Program-made: the position numbers and the translations under genes
Part shown: positions 18,151 through 28,316 of the stretch, in pieces
Layout of the letters: each line of letters opens with the position of its first letter
Position numbering within the stretch: the stretch's first letter is position 1
NCBI GenBank assembly: GCA_015489365.1
Contig: WFZW01000176.1
Location: forward strand, 1 to 37,926
Source of the DNA: Deltaproteobacteria bacterium
GTDB lineage: Bacteria; Desulfobacterota; Dissulfuribacteria; Dissulfuribacterales; QOAL01
Length of the DNA stretch: 37,926 bases
Reading direction: 5' to 3'
Notes under the pieces: generated by a model
The model's database searches: none
What the model was told of the DNA's origin: nothing
What the model saw: the letters and a program-made list of their open reading frames with translations, nothing else

Positions 18151-18263
18151 GGCAACCGCTATTCTCGGGGCAGGATACAACGAAGCATGAAAATGCACCC
18201 CTAGAAACATCTTGCCCTTTGTCTACGTATGTACTTGTGTGTCCATGGCCAATCAAAAAAGGG
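18151..18263 (+). repeat. Module B repeat with linker
   Basis: It begins with GGCAACCG, as after module A at 23194. It continues with ACAACGAAGCATGAAAATGCACC and GAAACATCTTGCCCTTTGTC, and ends with GTGTGTCCATGGCCAATCAAAAAA. This is the cleanest B copy, lying in the pyrG-kdsA gap in antisense orientation to both genes. Two potential small hairpins are GCAT/ATGC near the start and CCATG-type arms near the end. Confidence 0.75.
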
Positions 18264-18296
18264 GTAACGCAAGAGGATACGGGTGAAGGTTTGGGA

Positions 18297-19934
18297 TCAT
18301 GTATTCAATTTTCTTTCCAAGGCCGCCTGAATGAATGCCTTGAACAGTGGATGGGGTTCAAGGGGCCTTGACTTAAATTCTGGATGAAACTGGCATCCCA
18401 AAAACCAGGGATGCTCCGGCAGCTCTACTATCTCCACCAACTCTTCATTGGGACTGAGCCCGGAAAGCATAAGTCCGGCAGCGGTCAGGACGTCCCTATA
18501 GGAATTATTGAACTCGTAGCGATGCCTATGCCGTTCAAAGATCTCTTCCTGGCCATAGGCAAGGAATGCCTTGCTTTCAGGACGCAGACGACAAGGATAG
18601 GCCCCAAGACGCATTGTGCCTCCCAACTGGCTCGATTCATCACGCCGCTGGACCTTGTCGGTCCGGTAATCATACCACTCCTTCATGAGGAATATTACCG
18701 GATCCGGGGTCGACGGTGAAAACTCGGTACTGTCTGCAAGGGGTAGGCCTGCCACGTCCCTGGCAAACTCTATCACCGCAAGCTGCATACCAAGGCATAT
18801 CCCGAAAAATGGAACATTATTGCGCCTGGCATAACTTATGGCCTCAAGTTTCCCAGGTATCCCGCGCGATCCAAAACCACCTGGAACCAATATACCGTCT
18901 GCCTTTTGAAGCCTTCTTTCCAGGGTCTCTCCCCGGATCTCTTCGGAATTGATGAAATCGATAATCACCTCGGCACGGTTGGCAACCCCACCGTGAAACA
19001 GCGCCTCGTTAAGGCTCTTGTAGGATTCCCTCAGATTTACGTATTTGCCAACCATGGCGATGTTTACCGTGTGCTGGGGCTCGTTCACCCTGGTCATGAG
19101 ATCTTCCCATGCAGTAAGTACCGGGGCACGGGTCCACATATTGAGGCACTCCACCACCCTTTCATCCAGGCCTTCCTTGTGGAACCTCAAGGGTACCTCG
19201 TAAATACAGTCGACATCCCTTGCGGTTATGACCCTGTCTTCCTTCACATCACAGAAGAGCGCTATCTTTGACTTGATGCTGGGTGAAAGGGTCATCTCGG
19301 TACGACACAAAAGTATGTCCGGATGTATGCCTATTGATCTCAGCTCCTTTACACTATGCTGGGTTGGCTTTGTCTTGAGTTCCCCTGCGGCCTTGATAAA
19401 GGGAACGTAGGTGACGTGTATGAAAAGGGAATTCTCCCTGCCAAGATCCCCCCTAAGCTGGCGGATGGCCTCTATGAAAGGCAGCCCTTCGATATCCCCT
19501 ATGGTGCCCCCAATCTCTATGATGGCGATATCCGCCTCTCCATCGAGCTGCAGGACTGCCTGTTTTATCTCGTCGGTGACGTGGGGGATAACTTGCACTG
19601 TCCCTCCAAGATAATCACCCCTTCGTTCCTTTGTTATGACGCTATGGTAGATCCTGCCCGATGTGTAATTATGCCTCTGGCCGAGCTTCGCATGGGTATA
19701 TCGTTCATAATGCCCAAGATCCAGATCAGTCTCTGCACCGTCGTCTGTCACAAAGACCTCACCGTGTTGGAAGGGGTTCATGGTTCCTGGGTCCACGTTG
19801 ATGTACGGGTCCAACTTCTGAAGGGTTATAGAAAGCCCTCTGGCCTCCAGAAGCGCGCCCAGTGCAGCCGACGCAAGGCCCTTACCCAATGATGACAAGA
19901 CCCCACCTGTAACAAAGATGAATTTAGTCCTCAT
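18297..19934 (-). CDS. pyrG: CTP synthase
   Basis: Makes CTP from UTP, ATP and glutamine. The 545 residues are standard. The synthase domain starts [19 protein letters not shown] with the P-loop, then [20 protein letters not shown] and FIHVTYVP. The class I glutaminase domain has GGFGSRG, the nucleophile Cys in [15 protein letters not shown], and the C-terminal His/Glu pair in [12 protein letters not shown]. The CMP-Kdo step needs CTP, so placement before kdsA-kdsC fits. The ATG has an AGGA about ten bases upstream. Confidence 0.98.
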   Translation of the reverse strand: MRTKFIFVTGGVLSSLGKGLASAALGALLEARGLSITLQKLDPYINVDPGTMNPFQHGEVFVTDDGAETDLDLGHYERYTHAKLGQRHNYTSGRIYHSVITKERRGDYLGGTVQVIPHVTDEIKQAVLQLDGEADIAIIEIGGTIGDIEGLPFIEAIRQLRGDLGRENSLFIHVTYVPFIKAAGELKTKPTQHSVKELRSIGIHPDILLCRTEMTLSPSIKSKIALFCDVKEDRVITARDVDCIYEVPLRFHKEGLDERVVECLNMWTRAPVLTAWEDLMTRVNEPQHTVNIAMVGKYVNLRESYKSLNEALFHGGVANRAEVIIDFINSEEIRGETLERRLQKADGILVPGGFGSRGIPGKLEAISYARRNNVPFFGICLGMQLAVIEFARDVAGLPLADSTEFSPSTPDPVIFLMKEWYDYRTDKVQRRDESSQLGGTMRLGAYPCRLRPESKAFLAYGQEEIFERHRHRYEFNNSYRDVLTAAGLMLSGLSPNEELVEIVELPEHPWFLGCQFHPEFKSRPLEPHPLFKAFIQAALERKLNT

Positions 19935-19945
19935 GCTTAAAGATC

Positions 19946-20389
19946 CTAACTGTAAAAAAATAGCGGCTCTACCAGCCTTATCCCACCTTGCTCAATGGCA
20001 GACACCGCCTTTGGAAGCAGTTCCTCCGGGACCTTGAAGATCAATATGGCCTTCTTTGACTCTCCCACGAAGGCATAGGTATACTCAATATTTATATCGC
20101 TTTCTGCAAGGATCTTCACTACCCCGTAAAATCCCCCTGGCTCATCGTTTACCTCAACGGCAAAGACCTCCTGCTCCCGCAGGGTAAAGCCCCCTGATGC
20201 CAGGGCGGTTCTGGCCTTCTCAGGATTGTTTACTACAAGGCGCAAGATTCCAAACTCGGCGGATTCGGCCATGGAAAGTGCCCTTATGTTGATCCGTGCA
20301 TCCATCAAGGTCTTTGTTACCTCGAGAAGCCGCCCCTTTCTATTCTCAAGGAAGATGGACAGTTGCTTAACTGCAAATTTGTTAGCCAT
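19946..20389 (-). CDS. Tandem ACT-domain protein
   Basis: A 147-residue protein made of two ACT domains, beginning [20 protein letters not shown] and, in the second half, [23 protein letters not shown] domains bind amino acids or aromatic effectors. Paired-ACT proteins of this kind commonly sit next to phenylacetate-CoA ligases, as here. The frame is open to 20467 inside paaK, but the ATG at 20389, with GGAGGAG seven bases upstream, is the real start. It is one base after the paaK stop, so the two are surely co-translated. Its role is probably effector sensing for the ligase (inference). Confidence 0.93.
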   Translation of the reverse strand: MANKFAVKQLSIFLENRKGRLLEVTKTLMDARINIRALSMAESAEFGILRLVVNNPEKARTALASGGFTLREQEVFAVEVNDEPGGFYGVVKILAESDINIEYTYAFVGESKKAILIFKVPEELLPKAVSAIEQGGIRLVEPLFFYS

Positions 20390-20390
20390 A

Positions 20391-21692
20391 CTACATCTCC
20401 TCCGCCTCTCTCTTGTCGATAATGCGCTTTGCCTTACCCATGCTCCTTTCCAGGGTCTTGGGTTCAACGAGTTTTACCTTCACGTTTATATACAACTCGT
20501 TTAACATCTCATTTTGGAGCCTTCTCTTTAATTCCTCAAGGGCACCAAGACCGTCGGCAAAGATATTTTCATCCACCTCTACCCATACCTCAAGTTTATC
20601 GAGGACCCCCTTCTTATCTACTATTATCACGTAGTTGGGTGTAATACCCTCCATCTTGGTGAGCACGTGCTCTACCTGGGAAGGAAACACATTGACACCG
20701 TTAACAATTAGCATGTCATCGCTGCGGCCCTTGACTGAATCCATAAATACCATGGTCCTTCCGCATGGACATGGTCCATGGTGAAGCCTTGTGATGTCCC
20801 TGGTACGGTATCGGATGATTGGCAAGGCCTGCTTTGTCACTGTAGTAAATACCAACTCTCCCTCTTCACCATAGGGAAGCACCTCGCCTGTATCAGGATC
20901 GATCACCTCTGGTATGAAGTGATCCTCAAAGATATGAAGATTGCCATGGGGACACCCAGCAGCAACACCGGGCCCAATGATCTCAGAAAGGCCATAGGCC
21001 TCAACATAGAGTATATCCCAGGCATCGCTCAAGGCATCACGAAGCCCCTGGGATGCAGGCTCTGCACCAAAAAAACCTACCCTTAGCTTGAAATCATTCC
21101 TGGGATCATAGCCTTCCTCCCTGGCCACCTCGGCCATGTGCAGCGCAAAAGAAGGTGTAGAGCAGAGGACTGTAGCGCCGAAATCCTTCATTAGAAGCAG
21201 TTGTCTCTTGGTAAAACCACCACTTGCAGGAACCACGGCAGCTCCAACCTTTTCGGCACCATAGTGAAAGCCAAGGCCTCCAGTAAACAAACCATAGCCA
21301 TAGGCATTGTTGCATACATCACCAGGGCCGACATCGGCCATGGACATGGTCCTTGCCATCACCTCCTTCCAGACCTCCATATCATGACGTGTATAACCCA
21401 CAACCGTAGGTTTACCCGTGGTGCCTGAGGAGGAATGAATCCTCACCACCTGGTCCATGGGCACTGTAAAAAGCCCAAAGGGATAGTGCGCCCTGAGATC
21501 CTGTTTGGTAGTAAACGGCAGACGTTTTAGGTCTTCAAGTGACCTTATTCCCTCAGGTTTTATCCCAACCTCGTCGAATTTTTCCCTGTAGAAAGGCACG
21601 AGGTTGTAAACCCGCTGGGCGGTTTCCCTAAGCCTCCTCAGTTGCAGTACCTCTATTTCCTCCTTGGGTGCGCATTCAATATCATTCCACAT
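20391..21692 (-). CDS. paaK: Phenylacetate-CoA ligase family enzyme
   Basis: An ATP-dependent aryl-CoA ligase of the ANL superfamily, about 433 residues from the ATG at 21692. It has the PaaK hallmarks [19 protein letters not shown], the ATP loop [32 protein letters not shown], the adenylate motif [21 protein letters not shown], and the C-terminal swing [20 protein letters not shown]. In strict anaerobes such enzymes often serve indolepyruvate/aryl-acid metabolism. Phenylacetate is the family substrate, not proven here. GAGGG eight bases upstream favours 21692 over an ATG at 21716. The adjacent ACT protein is its usual companion. Confidence 0.93.
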   Translation of the reverse strand: MWNDIECAPKEEIEVLQLRRLRETAQRVYNLVPFYREKFDEVGIKPEGIRSLEDLKRLPFTTKQDLRAHYPFGLFTVPMDQVVRIHSSSGTTGKPTVVGYTRHDMEVWKEVMARTMSMADVGPGDVCNNAYGYGLFTGGLGFHYGAEKVGAAVVPASGGFTKRQLLLMKDFGATVLCSTPSFALHMAEVAREEGYDPRNDFKLRVGFFGAEPASQGLRDALSDAWDILYVEAYGLSEIIGPGVAAGCPHGNLHIFEDHFIPEVIDPDTGEVLPYGEEGELVFTTVTKQALPIIRYRTRDITRLHHGPCPCGRTMVFMDSVKGRSDDMLIVNGVNVFPSQVEHVLTKMEGITPNYVIIVDKKGVLDKLEVWVEVDENIFADGLGALEELKRRLQNEMLNELYINVKVKLVEPKTLERSMGKAKRIIDKREAEEM

Positions 21693-21799
21693 GAATCTTT
21701 CCCTCTTCGTTTCCATGTCGGCTTTACCGGCATGAACCCTAGAAAGAAAATAATATCTTCCAGGGAAGTAACAGTTTTGTATCTATATTAAAGACCCTT

Positions 21800-21865
21800 C
21801 TTGCCATAAAAAACATACGGGAACTTATATGAACATACAGTCCATATCCTTTGCCCTGTACCTCC
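21800..21865 (+). repeat. Degenerate module A-like segment
   Basis: ATGAACATACAGTCCATAT resembles the ATGAAGATACAGCCCTTAT of module A, with nearby CATACGGGAAC on the left. The right arm is lost. It lies in the 190-bp gap between paaK and cbiC. This is a weak call based on a short match. Confidence 0.3.
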
Positions 21866-21884
21866 ATGGCATCCATATACTCCT

Positions 21885-22523
21885 CTAAGTCTGCCTAATA
21901 AGTGCGTTTACGATTGCCGCTGCCACCGGAGATCCCCCCTTCCTGCCCAGTGCTGTTATGTAGGGTATCTTGGCCTGGGAGGCCAACAATTCCTTGGATT
22001 CCTCTGCATTAACAAAGCCAACAGGAACACCTACAATCAGGTCCGGTGCAAAATCGTTCCTATCAATCAAATCCAGTACCTTTAACAGGGCAGTTGGGGC
22101 ATTGCCTATGGCCACTATGCCAGGGGACTGCCTAGCACCAATGATCATGGCTGCAGCGGCCCTGGTTATGCCCCTGTCTGCAGCCAACTTCCGGCACTCT
22201 TCGCTGCTGATAGGCGTAACTACCCTGATATCCGAGACAGAAGATGCCCTAAGGGATATGCCAGCAGCCACCATGGCCACATCCGTCAATATGGGCTTGC
22301 CAGCCCTAAGTGCCGCAATACCGGAGCTGATCGCCGATGGATGAAAACGCAGATTCTTTCCAAAATCAAAATCGGCTGTTGCATGTATTACTCTGAGGAC
22401 AATGGGCAACTGGCCGTCTTGATACGAATGTGGGCCTAGTTCCCTGGAGATGATCTCCATGCTCTTATCCTCTATCTGGGCCCCGCTAAGGCCCTGGTAA
22501 GGCAAGAAGGCGTCTCCTGTCAT
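21885..22523 (-). CDS. cbiC: Precorrin-8X / cobalt-precorrin-8 methylmutase
   Basis: Moves the C11 methyl to C12 to form hydrogenobyrinate (or the cobalt form) in corrinoid synthesis. It has 212 residues. The catalytic His47 lies in RVIHATADFDF, followed by ILTDVAMVAAGIS, AIGNAPTALLKVLDLI and the conserved VGVPVGFVNAEESKELL. The start ATG overlaps the cobO stop by four bases, so the two are coupled. Whether it works in the anaerobic (CbiC) or aerobic (CobH) branch cannot be told from this gene; the anaerobic context makes CbiC more likely. No other corrin-ring genes are in the window. Confidence 0.95.
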   Translation of the reverse strand: MTGDAFLPYQGLSGAQIEDKSMEIISRELGPHSYQDGQLPIVLRVIHATADFDFGKNLRFHPSAISSGIAALRAGKPILTDVAMVAAGISLRASSVSDIRVVTPISSEECRKLAADRGITRAAAAMIIGARQSPGIVAIGNAPTALLKVLDLIDRNDFAPDLIVGVPVGFVNAEESKELLASQAKIPYITALGRKGGSPVAAAIVNALIRQT

Positions 22524-23053
22524 CTTTCTATTCCGCGTCTCGCCCTTATACCTTTATCAAAGTAGTGACGCACCTTTCTACACTCCGTTACGAGGTCGGC
22601 CCTTTCCAATATCTCCTCGGGTGCCCCTCTACCGGTAAGCACGAGCTCCACGTCCTGAGGCCTTTTATCTATAAATGAGACAACCTCTGCCAGGGGAAGG
22701 AGCCCAAGATTTATTGCAACGTTGATTTCATCGAGGACCACCATATCATATTGACCGGACAACATCATCCCCTTCGCCGTTGCAAGACCCTCCAAGGCCC
22801 TTTTTCTATCCTCTTTCGATGGCCTTCCACGCACAAATCTACCAGAGCCGAATTGAAGAATTGTAAGGGTGCTGTCGAGCTTTTTTAGCGCCTTGATCTC
22901 ACTGAACTCACCCTTTTTTAGGAATTGTATCAAAAGCACCCGCCAGCCTGCCCCAAGTGCACGGAGGATTAAGCCCAGGGAGGCAGTGGTTTTTCCCTTT
23001 CCCTCTCCTGTGTATATCTGAATATAACGCCTTTTACCCGATGTCTCTCCCAT
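22520..23053 (-). CDS. cobO: Corrinoid adenosyltransferase (CobO/BtuR type)
   Basis: Transfers the 5'-deoxyadenosyl group of ATP to Co(I) corrinoids. It has 177 residues, with the P-loop TGEGKGKTTASLG (15-27), VLLIQFLKKGEF, YDMVVLDEINVAINLGLL and LVLTGRGAPEEILERADLVTE. It lacks the extended N-terminus of some family members. It is coupled to cbiC by an ATGA overlap. I looked for a cobalamin riboswitch upstream and found none. The 296-bp gap upstream carries an A+B repeat instead. Confidence 0.96.
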   Translation of the reverse strand: MGETSGKRRYIQIYTGEGKGKTTASLGLILRALGAGWRVLLIQFLKKGEFSEIKALKKLDSTLTILQFGSGRFVRGRPSKEDRKRALEGLATAKGMMLSGQYDMVVLDEINVAINLGLLPLAEVVSFIDKRPQDVELVLTGRGAPEEILERADLVTECRKVRHYFDKGIRARRGIER

Positions 23054-23123
23054 GAGCTACCCATATCTAGTATTCCAACCCGCCCACCCAGTGGTCTCCA
23101 TAGCATTTTGCTAACAAACCAAA

Positions 23124-23301
23124 CGCTGCAGCCCAGGCCCTTAACGTGATACCCCGGGCATGAAGATATGGCCCTATAATACAGTATCTTCACGGCAACC
23201 ATCATTCATGAAGCGGGCACAACGAAGCATGGAAATGCACTCCTTGAAACATTTTGTTTCTTGTCCATGTATGTCCTTGTGTGTCTATAGCCAAACAAAA
23301 A
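23124..23301 (+). repeat. Composite A+B dispersed repeat, best copy
   Basis: Module A spans 23124-23200: CTGCAGCCCAGG, then GCATGAAGATATGG and the right arm CAGTATCTTCACGG. Module B spans 23201-23301: ACAACGAAGCATGGAAATGC, GAAACATTTTGTTTCTTGTCC, GTATGTCCTTGTGTGTC and CCAAACAAAAAC. Here the A hairpin pairs TGAAGATA with TATCTTCA perfectly, compensating for the G-T pair in other copies. It lies between the AsmA-like gene and cobO. Confidence 0.75.
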
Positions 23302-23349
23302 CATTTTCAAAAAACCCGGGCCAATATGATAGACCCGGAATTGATAAGG

Positions 23350-26300
23350 CTATTGCTTTCTTTTAAATTTATCCGGTGTCAAAAGCTCAAAGGGGATCTT
23401 AAGCGGGTTGATGAAGACCCTTTTTAAGACCCCAGTGACGGCCTTGGCAGGCATCAAGGTAACAGACGGGTCCTGTGCCGGTCCCTTGACCTTTACAGGA
23501 ATCGCTATCAGCATCTGTTGCTTACCACCCAGCGCCCTGCCCAATAGGGGCACCATAGATACGATTTCATCGACGGTCTTAAAAGGTGCCACAAGCACCA
23601 CCAAATCCAAATCCCAATTGGCAAGGTCAACCGTTCCCACGGTATAGAGGTTTAGCCCCTGGCCCTTTATTTCACATTTTTCAATCTTCAAATGATTCGA
23701 CTCTACCTTCCCTGTCAAGGTTGCATTTGAATATTGTAACCCAGACCTGAACAGATCCGGCACTCCGTCAAGGGAGATGAGATCCGTAACATTTATAACG
23801 CTGAAGACCTTGGCAAGAAACGACATGCGCCTTATGGTACCGTCTCGTGAAACCAAGTCTATCGAGCCCCTTTGCCAATCCCCGGGCAGTCCTTCCAAGG
23901 TGGCATTACACGAAAAGGATCCCTCCAAGGCGTCTTGGTCTACATGAAGGCAGGAAAAAAGATCCTTAAATTCAAGTGTCTTCTCTGTAGGGGTGTCAAC
24001 CTGTACAGTAACCTTGCCCTTTGCCGGCCATGACTGCCAAGTTCCTGCCACATTCAACCCGCACAACATGCCACTTGACATCGTGACCTTCACCTTGCCG
24101 TCCTTGGTAACCTGCACATCCCCAGCCAGGTCACTAAAGGTATATGGAGGCAGGGATGTATTGTCCGGGGTGGAGGCCATTTTGGCCCTATGCTCCACAT
24201 TGAAGGTAGAGATCTTGAAACCCAGCGTACCTTCAATCCCAAGCGTCCGATTCCCTTGGCCATGTCCCCCTGATATTTCACCTCCAGGTGCTGCCATATC
24301 CAGGCTACTCATTCCCATATTGGACAGCAGGCCCTCCAGGTCCTTCCATGACACGCGCTTTGCCTTGGCCATTAAATGGAACCTTACTACATCGTCTTCA
24401 AAAAGAACCTTTCCTGAAAGATCGACAAAGGATTTTCCCACATAGAAGGCACCTTTTTCGATGTCCATCTGCTGCCCCCTGCCTACGACCTTCAGGTGCT
24501 TGATGGGTAGCGGCATATCGCCAGGCCCCCAAACCCAAAACAGGTCCAATACCTCCACCGCCCCGTTGAAGCTGGAATCCATGGGCCTGCAAGAATCGTA
24601 ACTCATCCCGAATGTGCCCTCGATTTCTCCGGCAAGCAAACGATTCTCAGCAAGGATCGCCCCTAGTGTCCTTTCGCTCACCCTGCCATTCCATGCCATT
24701 TGAAATCGCAGGCACCTCCCACGATGAACAACCAATGAAAGATCCGCCCTTTCGGTCCCCGATCTCACGCCTAGCCCTTGGAGAGAGAATTTTCCAGGGG
24801 ATATGTTTAATTCTATGGATACCAGGATATCTTTATAGACCTTGCCAAAACCCAGGGTACCGGCAATATGTGAACGTTTACCTCCCCATGTCACCCTAAG
24901 CCCCTTCAACCTGCACGGAGTCCTTGGAAAATATAGGTCGGGTATCCAGTGATGGGCCCTGACCCATCCAGCAAGTGCATCGTTTAATACCCCGCTGATA
25001 GTAAGACTTCCCTGCCAATCCGCCCAAAACCTGTGACTAAGGCCAGCCCCTATGGAAAGCTGAGTCCCTGCCACCTTGCACCTACACTGGGAAAGCTGTA
25101 CATGGGTCTGGGTAAATTTTATATCCCCATCATCCACATCCACAGGCCCTGGAAGGAGCGGACTGTTAAAATGTAAGCCCACAGGCCTGGCTGAAATTTC
25201 GTATTTCCAGGACGCTGGCCGCCTAGCAGGTCCATAGAGCCACGCATTGTCTACTATGATCGCCCCTTTTATCCCCTTTAAGACAGGCTCTAGGGCGTGT
25301 TTAAGGGATTTGTAGCTCATAAGCAGCGCAAGCAATTGGGCTGTATCCACCCTTGCACTCAATCCTTCTATCATCAGGGACACATCTCCGTTGCCCCACT
25401 TGACCGCCCCTTTACTGCTCCTTATCAATTGCCTCCCGATCTTTCCCTTTAGTCCATTCCAGGATACCGTATCCTGTTCCACCTTGAGTCTTCTTACCGA
25501 TTCAATCGTAACCGGGAGATTCAGCCGCTTATAGAAGGCCTCGCCCATGGCACTTGATATGTCAACACGTACAATAGGATGAATCAGCGTCTCCCCGACA
25601 TGAAGCCACCCCTTGGCCTTGCCCTGAATGGAGGTAATCTGTTCCAACTCGTTTACAAAGGTGACATTGTGATGGACAAGTCTCGTCAGTAACGGCTTTA
25701 CATCTGCAAGATCTGCATTGAGGTAGATATCCAGCAAAAATTGCCTATTTCCATGGGTCAAGCCCAGGACCAGGTTACCATCGTCTCCGTGGGATTGCTT
25801 ATAATTTGCAGACAGTCCCGATCCCCTAAGTATGCCTCCTGATATGGATATGCTGCCAGAGACATCATCAAGGTTCATCCCGATCCCAGGCACACGGATT
25901 GGGACCCCTTGCAGATCCGCGGTTATAAGCATAGAGGAAAGCCTTGAGAAATCCGCAGATTTGCCCTTGAATTTGAAGCCGAACTGGCTGGCATGCCCTC
26001 CTCTGACGATGCCACAAACCAGTGAGGCGACATGATGATCACCAAACAGATCCATTACCTTCTGCCTGATGCCGCCAAGATCGGCGTCCTTGGCCGCAAG
26101 GTCTATCGCCCAATGGTTGCCGCTTCCCTCATTACCGCGGCTATATCTCACCGAACCAGTGAGCCTGATCTTCGGATCTGTCAGGTGAAGCTTCTTAATC
26201 ATGACCATGGCCCCGGAGCCATCGGCGGTTATATCTATGTTGGCCTCCCCGCAAGCAAAAAGCATATCCTTACCACCAGGCCTTATGGACCAGCAAGGTG

Positions 26301-27054
26301 AGTCACCTTTTATAGAGGCATGGATCTTACCATGGAGCCTTCCATCCATACGTGCCGTAATGTTCACCAGTGAATCAACGGGCTTGAAAGGACTCTCCTT
26401 CAATGCAGCCAAAAGTATCTCATGGGGCTTAAAACCCTCCAGCCGAACCTGCAAGCCAAATGTCCCGGATGAGGGATCGACCTTCCCCTTGATGTAAAAC
26501 CTTCTGGCAAACGGAGGAACACACCGGGCATACCCCTTGATCCCATCCTGTCCCATAACCAAATGGGCATTTATCCCGGCAAAGGAGATTTCCTTGTCTC
26601 CGTAAAATATACGGGGGGAGATAAGGGCAGGTGTCATCATCAAATGGCCGGCCCTTATGACCACCACGTTGAACGGGGGGAGAACACCTTTGCCACCCCC
26701 TCCGCGGCTTACGAGTCCCTTTAGTCTCACCTCCGGCCGCTCGAAGATGGCCTTTTTTATTCGGGGCGTACTTGAAAAAATTGTGCCCCAATCTGGGTAG
26801 AAGGACGCCGAAGGAAGACGTACGTCCAATATCCTATTTGATATCCTGATTTCCTGTGCCTCAACGCAGGGAAATGGGAACCACTTCCACTTGATCCTCG
26901 ATATCGTAACATCACCACCAATCTTGTCGGCCAGTTCATGTGCAACAAACCTTGAAACGCCGCTCAAATGGACAAGATATGGCACGGCAGACAATGCTAT
27001 CACGCAAATTAGCAAAAAAAGGATTGTTATCTTGATATAACTGGATTTTTTCAC
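23350..27054 (-). CDS. Giant AsmA/YhdP-type envelope protein
   Basis: A 1,234-residue protein with an N-terminal signal anchor (KITILFLLICVIALSAVPYLV, about 8-28), then an AsmA-type start (ISRIKWKWFPFPCVEAQEIRI, IFERPEVRLKGL). A long beta-rich middle carries many repeated strand patterns. The C-terminal AsmA-like domain (about 1040-1215) has RRMSFLAKVFSVINVTDL, NATLTGKVESNHLKIEKCEIKG, LVVLVAPFKTVDEIVSMVPLLG and PVKVKGPAQDPSVTLMP. Proteins of this class form periplasmic bridges linked to phospholipid movement to the outer membrane. The start is a GTG overlapping the upstream kinase stop (GTGA). Family is confident; cargo is not known. Confidence 0.85.
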   Translation of the reverse strand: MKKSSYIKITILFLLICVIALSAVPYLVHLSGVSRFVAHELADKIGGDVTISRIKWKWFPFPCVEAQEIRISNRILDVRLPSASFYPDWGTIFSSTPRIKKAIFERPEVRLKGLVSRGGGGKGVLPPFNVVVIRAGHLMMTPALISPRIFYGDKEISFAGINAHLVMGQDGIKGYARCVPPFARRFYIKGKVDPSSGTFGLQVRLEGFKPHEILLAALKESPFKPVDSLVNITARMDGRLHGKIHASIKGDSPCWSIRPGGKDMLFACGEANIDITADGSGAMVMIKKLHLTDPKIRLTGSVRYSRGNEGSGNHWAIDLAAKDADLGGIRQKVMDLFGDHHVASLVCGIVRGGHASQFGFKFKGKSADFSRLSSMLITADLQGVPIRVPGIGMNLDDVSGSISISGGILRGSGLSANYKQSHGDDGNLVLGLTHGNRQFLLDIYLNADLADVKPLLTRLVHHNVTFVNELEQITSIQGKAKGWLHVGETLIHPIVRVDISSAMGEAFYKRLNLPVTIESVRRLKVEQDTVSWNGLKGKIGRQLIRSSKGAVKWGNGDVSLMIEGLSARVDTAQLLALLMSYKSLKHALEPVLKGIKGAIIVDNAWLYGPARRPASWKYEISARPVGLHFNSPLLPGPVDVDDGDIKFTQTHVQLSQCRCKVAGTQLSIGAGLSHRFWADWQGSLTISGVLNDALAGWVRAHHWIPDLYFPRTPCRLKGLRVTWGGKRSHIAGTLGFGKVYKDILVSIELNISPGKFSLQGLGVRSGTERADLSLVVHRGRCLRFQMAWNGRVSERTLGAILAENRLLAGEIEGTFGMSYDSCRPMDSSFNGAVEVLDLFWVWGPGDMPLPIKHLKVVGRGQQMDIEKGAFYVGKSFVDLSGKVLFEDDVVRFHLMAKAKRVSWKDLEGLLSNMGMSSLDMAAPGGEISGGHGQGNRTLGIEGTLGFKISTFNVEHRAKMASTPDNTSLPPYTFSDLAGDVQVTKDGKVKVTMSSGMLCGLNVAGTWQSWPAKGKVTVQVDTPTEKTLEFKDLFSCLHVDQDALEGSFSCNATLEGLPGDWQRGSIDLVSRDGTIRRMSFLAKVFSVINVTDLISLDGVPDLFRSGLQYSNATLTGKVESNHLKIEKCEIKGQGLNLYTVGTVDLANWDLDLVVLVAPFKTVDEIVSMVPLLGRALGGKQQMLIAIPVKVKGPAQDPSVTLMPAKAVTGVLKRVFINPLKIPFELLTPDKFKRKQ

Positions 27055-28094
27055 TTTAAATACTTTGCTATAGTCTTGACCAGTGATTGCAGGGCAACCA
27101 GCTCTTTAAAATCATTAAGGGCCATGAGGGAACACAGATTGGAAAAGGCCGGGTTCACGAATGCTCGGAAGAATACCCGCCCCTTCATCCTCGACAGGTA
27201 GGCATAGGCACCTAGTGCCTGCATCATCCTGAACAGACCCAGCAGCCTAAATTCACGCGAAAAATCCTCCTTGTTCCTTTCTATGCCAAGACGATTTAAT
27301 GCTGCAAGGTACGAGGGCAGAATCTCGTTTACGAATTCAATGGGCAAGCCCACGTAAGGATCCAAAAGCAATGAGGCCACGTCATAACCAAGGGGCCCAA
27401 GTCTTCCTCCTTGAAAATCGATTATCATAAACCGACCTTCGTTGACCATGATATTGCGGGATTGAAAATCCCTGTGCAGGAAGAAATCTCGACCATCGAC
27501 GCCATGCAATCTGGAAACCAGCTCATCTGCATCGCTTTCAATCGCAGATCCCACCTCCAACCCTAGCATATCCCTACAAAAGGCCTTGAAAAAATAGCCA
27601 ACTTCACGCTCCCTGACCAGCCTAACATCATAACGAGGGGTGTCACAGCACCAACCTTCGTTGAATCCCTTGACACCCTGCACCTGCATCCTTGCTAGGA
27701 CAGCCAACAGCGTCTCATAACACCGGCGGATATCATCCATATGGCCATTTCGGTACAACCCAAGGACATAGGTTTGGAGATGAAGGTTGCCTACATCCTC
27801 CACATAGACCCCCCCGCTGTCTTCATCGTATTCAAGGATTCTGGGCACGGGGATACCAGCCTCAAAAAGGTGGCTGCCTATAAGAAACAGGCTCCTTGCC
27901 TCCTCAAGATCGGGATTGGAGCTGGCTGGCAGAATAAGGATAGCAGGTCTTCCTTTCCATATTACCCTCTTGAATTCCCTATCGGAACCATCTGAACGAA
28001 TAATCTCCTTGTCCTTTCGTTCCTGAACAGCAGAATCTGTAGGGATGCTATTTACGGGCACTTCCTGGTGACTTGCGTAATATTTTGATTCCAA
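27051..28094 (-). CDS. Aminoglycoside-phosphotransferase-fold kinase, AmgK-like
   Basis: A 347-residue APH-fold small-molecule kinase. The catalytic loop is FLHRDFQSRNIMV, with His207, catalytic Asp209 and Asn214. The metal-binding Asp226 lies in MIIDFQGGRLGPLGYDVASLL, wording very close to AmgK, the anomeric kinase for N-acetylmuramate/N-acetylglucosamine recycling. No MurU-type nucleotidyltransferase gene is adjacent, so the substrate remains open. The start is TTG, five bases after GAGGGGG. The stop overlaps the AsmA-like GTG start by four bases, which ties the pair to the cell envelope. Confidence 0.82.
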   Translation of the reverse strand: MESKYYASHQEVPVNSIPTDSAVQERKDKEIIRSDGSDREFKRVIWKGRPAILILPASSNPDLEEARSLFLIGSHLFEAGIPVPRILEYDEDSGGVYVEDVGNLHLQTYVLGLYRNGHMDDIRRCYETLLAVLARMQVQGVKGFNEGWCCDTPRYDVRLVREREVGYFFKAFCRDMLGLEVGSAIESDADELVSRLHGVDGRDFFLHRDFQSRNIMVNEGRFMIIDFQGGRLGPLGYDVASLLLDPYVGLPIEFVNEILPSYLAALNRLGIERNKEDFSREFRLLGLFRMMQALGAYAYLSRMKGRVFFRAFVNPAFSNLCSLMALNDFKELVALQSLVKTIAKYLK

Positions 28095-28227
28095 AAATAC
28101 CCCCTCATGGATTATCTTTACAAGAAATACAATCGCTGTCTACATATGGCACCAATACCAAAATATAATTTGCATACTAGATGCCATTCCACATGAGAAG
28201 ACATCATCCAGCAGCAAGGGTAAATCT

Positions 28228-28305
28228 TTAGGCCCAAACCTTCACGCAGGCCGTATCCTATGTACTGTTCCCCGGACATAGAGACACTGCCCGCATAGAT
28301 TTTAC
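28228..28305 (+). repeat. Diverged module A repeat before the DUF3786 gene
   Basis: CTTCACGCAGGCCGTATCC at the left, CATAGAGACACTGCCCGCATAGATTTTACG at the right: the skeleton of module A with substitutions. It lies in the 222-bp divergent gap between the AmgK-like kinase and the DUF3786 protein, ending a dozen bases before the latter's ATG. It therefore forms much of that gene's leader. Confidence 0.45.
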
Positions 28306-28316
28306 GAAAAAGAACC

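Noticed and set aside
23054-23200. Cobalamin riboswitch upstream of cobO
   Set aside because: GACCACTGGGTGGGCGGG on the minus strand recalls part of the B12-box region, but the AGCCAGGAGACC box and the GCCACTG partner are absent, and the region is better explained by a module A repeat.
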